A DNA stretch of 64,000 bases from Amycolatopsis sp. A133 (GTDB lineage Bacteria > Actinomycetota > Actinomycetes > Mycobacteriales > Pseudonocardiaceae). The notes below the pieces were generated by a model that had not been told where the DNA came from, did not search any database, and was given only the letters and a program-made list of their open reading frames with translations. Where the stretch lies: NCBI RefSeq assembly GCF_031082405.1, contig NZ_JAVHJU010000009.1, forward strand, positions 248,001 through 312,000, in the 5' to 3' direction. Shown here piece after piece: positions 43,901 to 50,922 of the stretch; the first letter of the stretch is position 1, and each line of letters begins with the position of its first letter. The position numbers were made by a program, and so were the translations under genes.

Positions 43901-44603
43901 TCTCTTCGCCGCCGGGCAGCCACGACACGCCGGGCCGGTCCGCGGGCCGCCCGTGCGGCCTCACCTCGGAGACGAGGAACTCGCGGTACTCGGCGAAAGC
44001 CGGGCGGACGACGTTGGCGAGCAACTCGTCCCGCCGTCGCTCGAACTCCTCGTCCGGGGCGGGCTGGCGGCGCAGCGGATCCGCGTCCGGGTCGGCGAGG
44101 TAGCGGTCGAGGTGCGCGACCGCGGCATCGACCAGGTGAGCCACCGGGAGGAGCCCGGCGGCGATGCCCTCGGCGTGCCGCCGCGCGGCCTGACGCAGGT
44201 ACTCCGGGATCGCGGCCAGCCGGCCGAGCTGGGCTTCGGCGGTCTCTCCGGCTGTCACCGTCGTCATCGGCAGCGCCATGAGCAGGCCCGCGGCGGGCCC
44301 GATGGAGAGGTCGGTGACCGTGAACTCGGCCAGCCGGCTGTCGATCGCCGCGATCCGGTTCTCGGCCGTGGTGATCAGGACCTCGCGGGTGACGCGGTCC
44401 TCGGCCGAGAACCCTCCGGCAGCCAGCGCGCGGGCCCGCTCGAGGAACGTCACGAGCCGCGCGCGGAAGGCCTGTTCGGCCTCGGCGGACAGGTCCGCCA
44501 GCCCGGGCTCCGCGGGCCGGACGCCGTGCAGCGCGGGCAGCAGCGGATCGGCGGCGAACAGCGCTTCGACGAACTCGTCGGCGAGTTCGGTGACCGCGGT
44601 CAT
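37977..44603 (-). CDS. Giant protein of four tandem DUF885 (putative metallopeptidase) modules
   Basis: One uninterrupted 2,208-residue frame holds four copies of a DUF885 protein, which is normally a single 550-600-residue chain. Modules span about 1-552, 553-1104, 1105-1654 and 1655-2208. Each repeats AFHEAVPGHHFQL (first histidines 381, 933, 1485 and 2033, spaced 552, 552 and 548), then EGWGLY(A/S)ERLADEMGLYSD, DTGLHALGWSR and GQAL-YMVGRLEIxR. The HE...HH motif suggests a metal-dependent peptidase or hydrolase; that is inference. No signal peptide or membrane helix is visible, so it is probably cytoplasmic. Modules 2-4 are closer to each other than to module 1. The ATG follows GGGGGTCCTGCC. 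Downstream to fahA lie 173 bases without a gene. Confidence 0.88.
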   Translation of the reverse strand: MTAVTELADEFVEALFAADPLLPALHGVRPAEPGLADLSAEAEQAFRARLVTFLERARALAAGGFSAEDRVTREVLITTAENRIAAIDSRLAEFTVTDLSIGPAAGLLMALPMTTVTAGETAEAQLGRLAAIPEYLRQAARRHAEGIAAGLLPVAHLVDAAVAHLDRYLADPDADPLRRQPAPDEEFERRRDELLANVVRPAFAEYREFLVSEVRPHGRPADRPGVSWLPGGEETYARLAGMHTTTGLTPAELHRIGLETIDALAVEYRELGLKVFGTDDLAEIFERLRTDPALRWRSADDLLDTARTAVARAAAEAPKWFGRIPEQQCTVEAVPAEVAPGAPAAYYLRPAVDGSRPGIYFANTYEATERFRHMAETTAFHEAVPGHHFQLSIAQGLTELPLLRRIGMFTAYIEGWGLYSERLADEMGLYSDDIARLGLLTGDSLRAGRLVVDTGLHALGWSRQQAVDYLLEHTPEARAEIESEVDRYIAWPGQALAYMVGRLEIQRIRARAEQRLGSRFDRRAFHDLVLAGGALPLSVLATVVDDWVAGFGDTVDGLASELVELSFEQEPLHPSVLGLPGEHDRLADQTREAQERYRAAYTGIAARARALATDDLTPEEAVTREVVIASAEVEADRLGARTADLAVSDGLTSPALGLLMYLPYYQLDDEKKARGYLARLGAIEPFLAELTERQRESLADGLVPPAYLARVGVEYIGRYLAAPGTDPLKVGTTAAVEGFEAERDRLLAEVVHPAYARYRDFLRTEVEPAGRPDTAPGISHVPGGAERYAALIRAETTTERTAQELHDTGLALIGKLAAEYRELGAKVFGTTELAEIFERLRTDPALRWRDGEELLSAARDAIARAEAVAPRWFSRIPAEKCEVAPVPEADAASGTIAYYLQPSLDGTRPGTYYANTHEADKRPRFTSEAIAFHEAVPGHHFQLSLAQELRDLPLLRRIGMFNAYAEGWGLYAERLADEMGLYSDDVSRLGMLTQDSMRAGRLVVDTGLHALGWSRQQAIDFLVENTPMARLEIEAEIDRYVGWPGQALGYMVGRLEIQRLRAEAEQALGERFDIRGFHEVVLGHGMLPLSALAKVVTDWVAAQRDTPRSLADELVALDFERQPLYPSVFGLPGDHDRLPDPGAETEARLRAGYVAIAARAEALDPTGLPADERVTREVVLSQAKSAIDEIDSRRADISVSDGLGAPALQVLLYLPQTVLDDEPKVRGYLSRLAGIGGYLDALIGRQRAAVRDGLVPPDFLVRIGIDYVDRYLGAPGSDPLRVTPPYALDGFEAERDRLLAEVVRPAYGRYRAFLADEVLPVARPETSPGIGALPGGAERYAALIRVETTTERTAQELHETGLALIEKLAGEYRELGGKLFGTTDLGEIFDRLRTDPALRWRDGEELLAGARAAIARAETVAAQWFSRVPEQKCQVAPVPAAEATSGTIAYYLRPSLDGTRPGVYYANTHEADKRPRFASEAIAFHEAVPGHHFQLCLAQGLDGLPLLRRIAHVNAYGEGWGLYAERLADEMGLYSDDLSRLGMLTQDSMRAGRLVVDTGLHALGWSRQQAVDYLAEHTPMARLEIEAEIDRYAGDPAQALGYMVGRLEIERLRAEAEQALGEAFDIREFHDVVLGSGTLPLPVLSGVVADWVAQRRDTPDKLADECLELMFEAQPLLPSLYGLPGTHDKLADQSAAAAARFRAGLAGIIARAEALDTAALPQGDRLTRDVVIWQARTQIDLLDSGRADIAVSDGLAAPALELLMELPQTILDDEAKARGYLSRLAAVGTYLDQVIERQRAALAEGLTPPEFLARIGVGYVERYLAAPENDPLKVPVHGLEAERDRLLAEVVYPAYARYRDFLADEVVPVARPETSPGIGDLPGGPERYAALIRAETTTERTAQDLHDTGLAIIERLAGEYRELGAEVFGTTDLAEIFERIRTDPALRWRDGDELLEAARATITRAEAVAPRWFSRVPEQRCQVAPVPDAEAESGSIAYYIEPSLDGSRPGTYYANTHEADQRQRTLGEAVAFHEAVPGHHFQLALAQQLTGVPLLRRIGMFNAYAEGWGLYAERLADEMGLYSDNTARLGLLTQDSMRAARLVVDTGLHALGWSRQRAVGYLRENTPMAQIEIEAEIDRYAGHPGQALSYMVGRLEIERLRAEAERELGEGFDIREFHDTVLGSGTLPLPVLADVVADWVAARAGEGK

Positions 44604-44724
44604 GGCAGGACCCCCAGCTTCGGCTGATGTGCTTCCCGGCCGACCCTAACGGAGATCACCGACAGAAACGGCGGACCGTTCGCCGGGGGCGGACGGCCTT
44701 CGGCGCCGCGGATCGGCGAAGCGG

Positions 44725-44730
44725 TAGCGT
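44725..44730 (+). promoter_or_regulatory. -10 element of the winged-helix/repeat protein gene (leaderless)
   Basis: TAGCGT ends 7 bases before the GTG at 44738; there is no ribosome site. Confidence 0.5.
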
Positions 44731-44737
44731 TCCCCAG

Positions 44738-45760
44738 GTGGCCGTGACCGATCCCGTGGATACCCGTCTGCTCGCCGCGCTCGCCGAACTCGGCAAGGCG
44801 GCCGTGCACGAGCTGGCGGCGAAGGTCGGCATGGATCCCCGCGAGGTCGCCTACCGGCTGGTCGCCCTCTCCGGCAGCGGGCTCCCCCTGCTCGTCGGCG
44901 TCGAAAGCGACCCGAACGGCCTGCGCGCGGCCATCGCCGGCGCACCGCCTTCGTGGGCGAACCGGCCGCCGCAGCAGCAGTTCCCGCCACCGTCCCAGCC
45001 GGTGCCGCAGCAGCCCGCCCCGCCGATGCCCCCGCCGGTCCAGGGCACCCCTTCGGGCCCGTACAACGTGCAAGGCGCGCCTTCCGGGCCGTACAACGTC
45101 CAGGGCGCGCCTTCGGGGCCGTACAACGTTCACGGCACGCCGTCCGGACCGCACCAAGTCCAAGGCACGCCGTCGGGGCGATACCCGGGCCCGCCGCCCC
45201 AGCAGCCGCCGCGCCCGCCCCGGCCGTTCACCCCGCCGCCGGTGCCCCTCGACCCGGCCGTGAGCACGTGGGGCGTGCCGCAGACGGCGTCCTGGGCCCG
45301 CGGTGACGAGCCCGCTCGCCCGAGCGCGCCGGCCGCGGGCAAGCGCGGCCGCCTCGGCGAGGTCATGGAGACCCAGGGCCTGGAGGGCGAGCAGCTGTCG
45401 GTGCAGCTGCTCGAGGTGCAGGACCCGGCGGACTACCTGTTCAGCGCGGCCGGGTACCGCCTGGAGGACGGCGAACGCGCGGTGGTCGTGCACACCGAGA
45501 TCACCAACCGCGGGTCGATCCCGTTCGCGTCGCTGCCGGACAACTACCTCGAGCTGCTCGCCGCCGACGGCACGCCGATCGGCAAGGCGCCGGTGTCGCT
45601 GACCTCCCGGCCCCCGCACAAGATCGGCGTCGACCCGGGCGAGACCCTGGGCGGCCACACGGTGTACGTCCTCCCGGACGCCACGCGCGTGGTCTCGGTG
45701 CGCTGGAGCCCGCGGCCGGAGCCCGACGAGCGCACGATCACCTGGTCGATCGAGGACTAG
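44738..45760 (+). CDS. AsnC-type winged-helix domain fused through a Pro-rich repeat linker to a beta-sandwich domain
   Basis: The 340-residue protein has an N-terminal helix-turn-helix like that of AsnC/Lrp ([20 protein letters not shown], then [18 protein letters not shown]). A long proline/glutamine linker follows with five 10-residue repeats ([10 protein letters not shown] type). The C-terminal beta-rich domain ([53 protein letters not shown]) resembles DUF4352-like immunoglobulin folds. No membrane segment is visible, which is odd because that fold is usually extracytoplasmic. Function unknown. The stop overlaps that of the convergent pseudouridine synthase by CTAG. Confidence 0.8.
   Translation: MAVTDPVDTRLLAALAELGKAAVHELAAKVGMDPREVAYRLVALSGSGLPLLVGVESDPNGLRAAIAGAPPSWANRPPQQQFPPPSQPVPQQPAPPMPPPVQGTPSGPYNVQGAPSGPYNVQGAPSGPYNVHGTPSGPHQVQGTPSGRYPGPPPQQPPRPPRPFTPPPVPLDPAVSTWGVPQTASWARGDEPARPSAPAAGKRGRLGEVMETQGLEGEQLSVQLLEVQDPADYLFSAAGYRLEDGERAVVVHTEITNRGSIPFASLPDNYLELLAADGTPIGKAPVSLTSRPPHKIGVDPGETLGGHTVYVLPDATRVVSVRWSPRPEPDERTITWSIED
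45038..45187 (+). repeat. Five 30-bp in-frame repeats ([10 protein letters not shown] type)
   Basis: Five head-to-tail 30-bp units encode V-(Q/H)-G-(T/A)-P-S-G-(P/R)-(Y/H)-x in the linker of the winged-helix protein; units 2 and 3 encode identical peptides. Confidence 0.85.
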
Positions 45761-46686
45761 TAGCTTTCGTCGCGCAGGGTTTCCAGCGCCTTCGCCAGGT
45801 CGTCCGGGTACTCGGATTCGAACTCGACCCACCGGCCGTCCGCCGGGTGCGCGAACCCCAGGGTCTTCGCGTGCAGCCACTGCCGGCTGAGCCCGAGGTG
45901 GCGGGCCAGCACCGGGTCGGCGCCGTAGGTCAGGTCGCCGACGCAGGGGTGCCGCAACGCCGAGAAGTGGACGCGGATCTGGTGCGTCCGCCCGGTTTCG
46001 AGCTTGATGTGCGCGAGCGAGGCCGCGCGGAACGCCTCGACCACTTCGTAGTGCGTCACGCTCGGGCGGCCGCCCTGGACCACCGCGAACTTGTAGTCGT
46101 GGCGCGGGTGGCGGTCGATGGGGGCGTCGATCGTGCCGCGCATCGGGTCCGGGTGACCCTGGACGATCGCGTGGTAGCCCTTGTCGACCGTGCGTTCCTT
46201 GAACGCGCGCTTCAGCACGGTGTACGCGTGCTCGCTCTTGGCCACCACCATCACACCGGTGGTGCCCGCGTCGAGCCGGTGGACCACGCCCTGGCGCTCG
46301 GCCGCTCCCGACGTCGCGATGCGCAGGCCGGCCGCGGCGAGCCCGCCGACAACGGTCGGGCCGGTCCAGCCCGGGCTCGGGTGCACGGCGACGCCGACCG
46401 GCTTCGAGATCACCACGATGTCGTCGTCGTCGTGCAGGACCTTCATGCCCTCGACCGGCTCGGCGACGACCTGCACCGGGTTCGACGGCTCCGGCAGCGT
46501 GATCTCCAGGAGGCCGCCCCCGGAAAGCCGGTCGGACTTGCCGGCGGGACGGCCGTCGAGCAGCACGTCCCCGGATTCGGCGAGCTCGGCGACGACCGTG
46601 CGGGACAGCCCGAGCAGCTTGGCCAGGCCGGCGTCGACCCGCATCCCGTCGAGTCCGTCGGGCACCGGGAGCATCCGTGACGTCAC
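45757..46686 (-). CDS. RluA/RluD-family 23S rRNA pseudouridine synthase
   Basis: The 309-residue protein has an S4 RNA-binding domain ([20 protein letters not shown]) followed by the synthase domain with the catalytic aspartate in [18 protein letters not shown], plus [19 protein letters not shown]. It isomerises uridines in rRNA. The GTG start at 46686 overlaps the lspA stop (GTGA) with AGGAGG upstream, so it is translationally coupled to lspA, a common actinobacterial arrangement. Confidence 0.93.
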   Translation of the reverse strand: MTSRMLPVPDGLDGMRVDAGLAKLLGLSRTVVAELAESGDVLLDGRPAGKSDRLSGGGLLEITLPEPSNPVQVVAEPVEGMKVLHDDDDIVVISKPVGVAVHPSPGWTGPTVVGGLAAAGLRIATSGAAERQGVVHRLDAGTTGVMVVAKSEHAYTVLKRAFKERTVDKGYHAIVQGHPDPMRGTIDAPIDRHPRHDYKFAVVQGGRPSVTHYEVVEAFRAASLAHIKLETGRTHQIRVHFSALRHPCVGDLTYGADPVLARHLGLSRQWLHAKTLGFAHPADGRWVEFESEYPDDLAKALETLRDESY

Positions 46687-47321
46687 GCCTGCTCCTCCTG
46701 CTTCTTCTTGTCCTTGGTCGACGTGCCGTCGTAGTCCTTGCCCAGCAGCGACAGCAGCACGATCAGGGCCCCGCCGACGCAGATCGCGGAGTCGGCGATG
46801 TTGAAGATCGCGAAGCCCCTGCCGTTGGGGGCGAACGCCGAGATGAAGTCGACGACGTGCCCCTGCAGCCCGCCGGGCGCGCGGAAGATGCGGTCGGTCA
46901 GGTTGCCGGTGGCGCCGGCGAGCACGAGGCCGAGGCCGATGGCCCAGCCGATCGAGCGCAGCCGCCGCGCCAGCCAGACGATCGCGATGACCACGGCGAG
47001 GGCGACCAGCGCGAGCACCCAGGTCATGCCGGTGGCCATCGAGAACGCGGCACCGGGGTTGCGGATGACCTGCAGGTAGATCAGCCCGCCGAGGATCCGG
47101 ACCGGCTCCTTGCCCTCCAGGTTGGCGGTGACCAGGTTCTTCGTCACCAGGTCGATCGCCCAGAACACGACGGCGATGGCGAACACCCAGCCGACCCGCC
47201 GCTTCGGCAGCAGCGGCTTCGCCGGGACCTCCGGGTTCTCCGGCGCGTCGGCGGCGGGATCGGGCAGCGCCTCGGCGGCGGCTTCGGTGTCGGGCTCGGA
47301 GTGGCTGGGCTCGGTGCTCAC
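46683..47321 (-). CDS. lspA: Lipoprotein signal peptidase (signal peptidase II)
   Basis: The 212-residue membrane protein has four membrane helices and the two catalytic aspartates in [13 protein letters not shown] and [23 protein letters not shown] is the conserved segment after the first helix. LspA cleaves lipoprotein signal peptides such as the one of the lipoprotein at 6572. An acidic, proline-rich N-terminal extension of about 55 residues precedes the first helix, longer than in E. coli but usual in actinobacteria. GTG 47321 is the likely start; no strong ribosome site is visible. Confidence 0.94.
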   Translation of the reverse strand: MSTEPSHSEPDTEAAAEALPDPAADAPENPEVPAKPLLPKRRVGWVFAIAVVFWAIDLVTKNLVTANLEGKEPVRILGGLIYLQVIRNPGAAFSMATGMTWVLALVALAVVIAIVWLARRLRSIGWAIGLGLVLAGATGNLTDRIFRAPGGLQGHVVDFISAFAPNGRGFAIFNIADSAICVGGALIVLLSLLGKDYDGTSTKDKKKQEEQA

Positions 47322-47344
47322 CGGTCCATTGTCCACGGCGCTGG

Positions 47345-47959
47345 TCAGACCGCTTCGGGCCCGTCCGGCCGGGGGCGCAGGAGGACGGCGAACGCGGCCG
47401 CGAACAGCACGCCCGCCCCGGTGAGCGCGCCGGCCACCGGGGGCAGGAACACCGTCGCGACCAGCGCGAACACCCCGGCGACGGCCAGCACGAACCAGCT
47501 GCGCTCGTAGCCGGCCAGCAGGAGCAGGCCGAGGGCCGCCAGCAGTGCGCCGCGGACGTCGCCGTCGAGCCGGAGCTGGAGGGCGCCGACCAGGTCGAGC
47601 AGCGGGACGGCGGCCAGTGCCCCGAGTGTGCCGAGCAGGAACCGGCCGGGCCGCTGCCGCCGCAGCGGCCACCAGTACCAGGCGGCCACGGCGAGCACCA
47701 CGCAGATGAGACCGGCGAGCCAGCCGAGCGTCGCCGAGGGCACCACGTCGGCCGAGGCCGCGAACGCAATCCCGTAGAACTGTGTCTCCGGATAGCCGGT
47801 GCCGCCGACTCCGCCGGTACCGAGGCCGGACAAGCCTTGGGTCAGCGGGTACCCCTGCGCGGCTTCGATGTCGTCCGGGACCACTTCGACGGCCACCATC
47901 ACCAGCAGCGCGAACCCCAGCGCGGCCAGCGGGAACCAGTACCGGCGGGAACTCCCCAT
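47345..47959 (-). CDS. Hypothetical membrane protein, paralogue of the next gene
   Basis: A 204-residue protein with five to six predicted membrane segments: start [20 protein letters not shown], later [20 protein letters not shown] and [20 protein letters not shown]. The 70 residues after the first helix form an extracytoplasmic loop. It is clearly related to the protein encoded by 47964-48563 (same RxxWFPLA start, same [18 protein letters not shown] and YERS-FVL segments). No family known to me. Genes are 4 bases apart, so they are one operon ahead of lspA. Confidence 0.75.
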   Translation of the reverse strand: MGSSRRYWFPLAALGFALLVMVAVEVVPDDIEAAQGYPLTQGLSGLGTGGVGGTGYPETQFYGIAFAASADVVPSATLGWLAGLICVVLAVAAWYWWPLRRQRPGRFLLGTLGALAAVPLLDLVGALQLRLDGDVRGALLAALGLLLLAGYERSWFVLAVAGVFALVATVFLPPVAGALTGAGVLFAAAFAVLLRPRPDGPEAV

Positions 47960-47963
47960 CGCG

Positions 47964-48563
47964 TCAGGGTATCGAGCGCGGGTTTTCCCGCAGCAGGGCG
48001 ATGAAGGCGGCGGCCAGCAGGATCACCGCCGAGATCAGCACGCCGGCCATGTCCGCCGAGAGCACCACGGCGACCAGGGCGAACACGATCGTGGTGAGCA
48101 GGACGAACCGGCTGCGCTCGTACGCGGCGAGGATGAGCAGGCCGAGCGTGGCCAGGAGCGGGCCGCGCAGGCCGTCGCCGATGCGGAACTGCCACGAGAA
48201 GACCAGGTCGAGCAGCGGGACGGCGAGCAGCGCGGCGACCGTGCCGAGGACGAACCGCCCGGTGCGGGCGGGCCGCAGGGCGACCGCGTACCAGACGGCC
48301 GTGCCGGCGAGGACCACGCCGAGCGCGACCAGCCACGCGGTTTCCCCCGGCAGGCCCGGTCCCAGGGCGTAGAACTCGTCCAGCGGCCGGAACTGGAGCC
48401 GGCTGTACTGCGTCGCACCGGCCGGGACCAACGGCCCGAGGAGCAGGTTCGCGGACTCGCTTCCGGCCCGGCTGCGCCGCGACAGCAGTTGTGCCGCGGC
48501 CAAGCCGATCTGCGCGAACCCCAGCAGTGCCAGCGGAAACCAGAAACGCGGCCCTCTCCCCAT
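47964..48563 (-). CDS. Hypothetical membrane protein, paralogue of the preceding entry
   Basis: A 199-residue membrane protein beginning MGRGPRFWFPLALLGFAQIG, with an external loop (about 30-75), then [40 protein letters not shown] and YERSRFVLLTTIVFALVAVV. Tandem duplicate of its downstream neighbour; the loops have diverged more than the helices. It starts 16 bases after the stop of the class V aminotransferase on the same strand. Function unknown. Confidence 0.75.
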   Translation of the reverse strand: MGRGPRFWFPLALLGFAQIGLAAAQLLSRRSRAGSESANLLLGPLVPAGATQYSRLQFRPLDEFYALGPGLPGETAWLVALGVVLAGTAVWYAVALRPARTGRFVLGTVAALLAVPLLDLVFSWQFRIGDGLRGPLLATLGLLILAAYERSRFVLLTTIVFALVAVVLSADMAGVLISAVILLAAAFIALLRENPRSIP

Positions 48564-48579
48564 CGGCCCAGGTTAGCGC

Positions 48580-49914
48580 TCAGCAGAACGGCGGCAGCTC
48601 CCGCGGGTCGCCCACCGGCGCCCAGCGGCCGTCGACCTTCGCGTACTCCCAGCGGGCTCCGCGCGCGACGATCTGCCGCAGCGCCAGGACCACGCGGTCG
48701 ACGTGTTCCTCCGTGCTGCCGAGGCCGAGGCTGACGCGGACCGCCTGCTGCCCGTCGCCACCGGCGGCGGCGATCAGGCGCTTCGCCGCGACGTGGGCGC
48801 AGAAGGCGCCGTCGCGGACGCCGATGCCGTATTCGGCCGACAGCACCGCCGCGAGCCAGCCCGGGTCGAAGCCGTCGACGACGAAGCCGACCGTGCCGAC
48901 CCGATCGACCGGCGCGTCGAACAGCCGCAGCTCGGCGCAGCCCGGGATGCCCTCGAGCCCCTTGCGCAGCCGGGTGAGCAGGGCCTGTTCGTGCGCCTCG
49001 ACGGCGGCCCAGTGCCGGCTCAGGGTTTCGCACGCGACGCCGAGCGCGTACACGCCGACAGTGTTGGGCGAACCGGCTTCGTGCCGCTCCGGCCCGGTGT
49101 TCCAGACGACGGCGTCCTCGGTGACGAGCTTGGTCGCGCCGCCGCCGGCGAGGTACGGCCGGGCCGCGCGCAGCCAGTCGGCGCGGCCGATCAGCGCGCC
49201 CGCACCGAAGGGGGCGTACAGCTTGTGGCCGGACAGCGCGACGTAGTCGACGTCCAGTTCCTTGATCGAGATCCGGCGGTGCGGGGCCAGCTGGGCGGCG
49301 TCGAGGGCGATGCGAGCGCCGTGTTTCCGCGCCACGGCGGCGATTTCCGCCACCGGGAGCAGCTCACCGGTCACATTGGACGCTCCGGTGACGACCACCA
49401 GCCGCGGTCCCTGCGGGGCACCCGCGAGCGCCTCGTCCACAGAGGACACGGCGGCGAGGCGGGTGCGCGGGGTGGGCAGCCGCCGGACGTTCGGGCCTTG
49501 CCACGGCAGGAGCGCGGCGTGGTGCTCGGTGTCGAACACGATCACCGTGGTGTGCCGGGGCAGGCTGCGGGCGAGCAGGTTGAAGGCGTCGGTGGTGTTG
49601 CGGGTGAAGACGACGGTGTCGGTCCGCCGCGCGTCGACGAAGCGGCGCACGACGTCACGGGTGCGCTCGTAGAGCTTGGTGGAGACCTGCGAGGCGAAGC
49701 CGGCCCCGCGGTGGACGCTGGCGTACCAGGGCAGGAATTCGTCGACGGCGCTGCGGACCGCGTCGAGGCAGGGTGCGCTCGCGGCGTGGTCGAGGTTGGC
49801 GTAGCCGATGTCCCCGCCGGTCACCAGCGGCACCCGCAGCGACGCACCCGCGACGGCGGGGATGTCCTCGGAAACAACGGTTTCGAGCTGGGTGCGGTCG
49901 ATGGCGAGAGTCAT
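48580..49914 (-). CDS. Class V aminotransferase-fold PLP enzyme (cysteine desulfurase-like) under SAM riboswitch
   Basis: The 444-residue PLP enzyme has ANLDHAASAPCLDAVRSAVD near the N terminus, an SHR-type region TRNTTDAFNLLARSLPR, the PLP aspartate in IALDAAQLAPHRRI and the Schiff-base lysine in VALSGHKLYAPFGAGALIG. It resembles cysteine desulfurase/isopenicillin-N-epimerase-like proteins (SufS branch), though the usual Cys-loop is not obvious. The ATG at 49914 follows AGGAGG. A SAM-IV riboswitch precedes it, so it should be shut off when S-adenosylmethionine is plentiful, pointing to a role in sulfur or methionine metabolism. Confidence 0.87.
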   Translation of the reverse strand: MTLAIDRTQLETVVSEDIPAVAGASLRVPLVTGGDIGYANLDHAASAPCLDAVRSAVDEFLPWYASVHRGAGFASQVSTKLYERTRDVVRRFVDARRTDTVVFTRNTTDAFNLLARSLPRHTTVIVFDTEHHAALLPWQGPNVRRLPTPRTRLAAVSSVDEALAGAPQGPRLVVVTGASNVTGELLPVAEIAAVARKHGARIALDAAQLAPHRRISIKELDVDYVALSGHKLYAPFGAGALIGRADWLRAARPYLAGGGATKLVTEDAVVWNTGPERHEAGSPNTVGVYALGVACETLSRHWAAVEAHEQALLTRLRKGLEGIPGCAELRLFDAPVDRVGTVGFVVDGFDPGWLAAVLSAEYGIGVRDGAFCAHVAAKRLIAAAGGDGQQAVRVSLGLGSTEEHVDRVVLALRQIVARGARWEYAKVDGRWAPVGDPRELPPFC

Positions 49915-49968
49915 CGGGTGCCTCCTCGGCGATCCGGGGGACCCCCGGCGAGGGGCCCGCGCTTGCCC

Positions 49969-50070
49969 GTCGCACGGCGCGACCGGCCCGGTCTTCACCC
50001 GGGGCACCCCACCGCGGTAGGAGGGTTGCCGGCCAGCAAGCCGGGGCTTCGCGCTGGCACTCATGACCTG
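49969..50070 (-). ncRNA. SAM-IV-type riboswitch
   Basis: On the minus strand the leader reads GGTCATGAGTGCCAGCG, then GCCCCGGCTTGCTGGCCGGC, AACCCTCC, a CGCGGTGGGGTGCC block and CCCGGGTGAAGACC. This is the conserved actinobacterial SAM-IV core as I know it. GGTC (50068-50065) pairs with GACC (49993-49990) as the closing stem, and an extra hairpin GTCGC-gccgt-GCGAC follows (49983-49969). A GC palindrome, CCGGGGGTCCCCCGG, lies between aptamer and ribosome site and may act as the switch. A covariance-model search would confirm the class. Confidence 0.85.
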
Positions 50071-50076
50071 ATCCAG

Positions 50077-50106
50077 AAGGTAACCGAGAGCGCGCCCGGC
50101 GGCCAA
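50077..50106 (-). promoter_or_regulatory. Promoter of the riboswitch transcript
   Basis: TTGGCC (50106-50101) and TACCTT (50082-50077) are 18 bases apart, placing transcription start near the first base of the riboswitch. Confidence 0.5.
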
Positions 50107-50183
50107 CCCCGCGCTCACATTCTGAGACGCCGCTCACAGGCGGTAGGCGCCGTCGAAGGTGACCGGCTTCGGGCGCAGGGGTG

Positions 50184-50831
50184 TCAGAAGCTTGCGCGGA
50201 AGCGGCCCGGCAGCTGGACCACCGTGTTGTCCGCCAGGTGCGTCGCGGTGCCCGAGTACTGGCCGGCTCCCGCGGTGAAGCGCCAGCCGCCGAGGGTCTT
50301 GCCGTCGACCGGCTCGCCGAGGGCCGCCGCGATCGTCGTCGAAATGCGCGCGAACGCGATCCCGTCCCAGTCGCCCGCCGCCGCGTCCGGGAGCGTCCAG
50401 AGCGTGAAGTGCACGTGCGCGCCGGTGCTGCTGCCGCCGCACGGCAGCGCGTTGCCGGTCGAGCCGAGCACCGTCCCGGCCGCCACCTGCTCACCGTCGG
50501 CGACCCGGATGCCTTCCAGGTGGTAGTAGCCGGTGCGCAGGCCGCCGGCGTGGTCGACGGTCACCCAGTCGCCGCCGGAGCAGTGCTGCAGGTGGACGGT
50601 GCCGGCCTCCGACGCGCGGACGGTGCCGTCGGCGGGGCTGAAGTCGATGGCGTTCTTCACGCCGGTGCTGCCGTTGTCAGAGTGGATGCCCGCCGAGTAG
50701 ACCTGCTGACCGGCCTCGAACGGCCACGTGAGCGCCGGGAACGGAGCGGCGCCGGCCGGAGCAGCGAGGAGTCCCATCGCGGCGGCGATCGCGGCGACGA
50801 GGCTCGCCCCGCGCACAGAAGTTTTTGTCAC
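50184..50831 (-). CDS. Secreted M23-like (LasA-type) metallopeptidase domain protein
   Basis: The 215-residue protein has a signal peptide (MTKTSVRGASLVAAIAAAMG then LLAAPAGAA) and an M23/LasA-like beta fold: HSDNG...NAIDFSPADG holds the first metal ligands, YYHLEGIRVADGEQVAAGTV the middle part and GAHVHFTLW the H-x-H ligand pair. M23 enzymes cut peptidoglycan cross-bridges. I chose the GTG at 50831, 8 bases after AAGGAG, over an earlier start at 50885, because the signal peptide begins there. Six cysteines are scattered (HCSGG, LPCGG), at least one disulfide is likely. Confidence 0.85.
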   Translation of the reverse strand: MTKTSVRGASLVAAIAAAMGLLAAPAGAAPFPALTWPFEAGQQVYSAGIHSDNGSTGVKNAIDFSPADGTVRASEAGTVHLQHCSGGDWVTVDHAGGLRTGYYHLEGIRVADGEQVAAGTVLGSTGNALPCGGSSTGAHVHFTLWTLPDAAAGDWDGIAFARISTTIAAALGEPVDGKTLGGWRFTAGAGQYSGTATHLADNTVVQLPGRFRASF

Positions 50832-50922
50832 CGGATGCACTCCTTCGGCCCTGTGTTCACCCGTTCGTGCGCACATTAAAGCCAAAAGAGGGACAACTGG
50901 GAAGACTGTTCGTAAATTTCCG

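Noticed and set aside
37833..44627. A 2,264-codon open frame on the plus strand opposite the DUF885 protein
   Set aside because: It mirrors the minus-strand gene in a high-GC genome, is rich in Arg, Gly and Pro, and shows no domain; the minus strand carries four conserved modules.
50832..50922. A c-di-AMP (ydaO) riboswitch before the M23-like gene
   Set aside because: Such switches often precede actinobacterial wall hydrolases, but the leader here is too short and lacks the conserved core.
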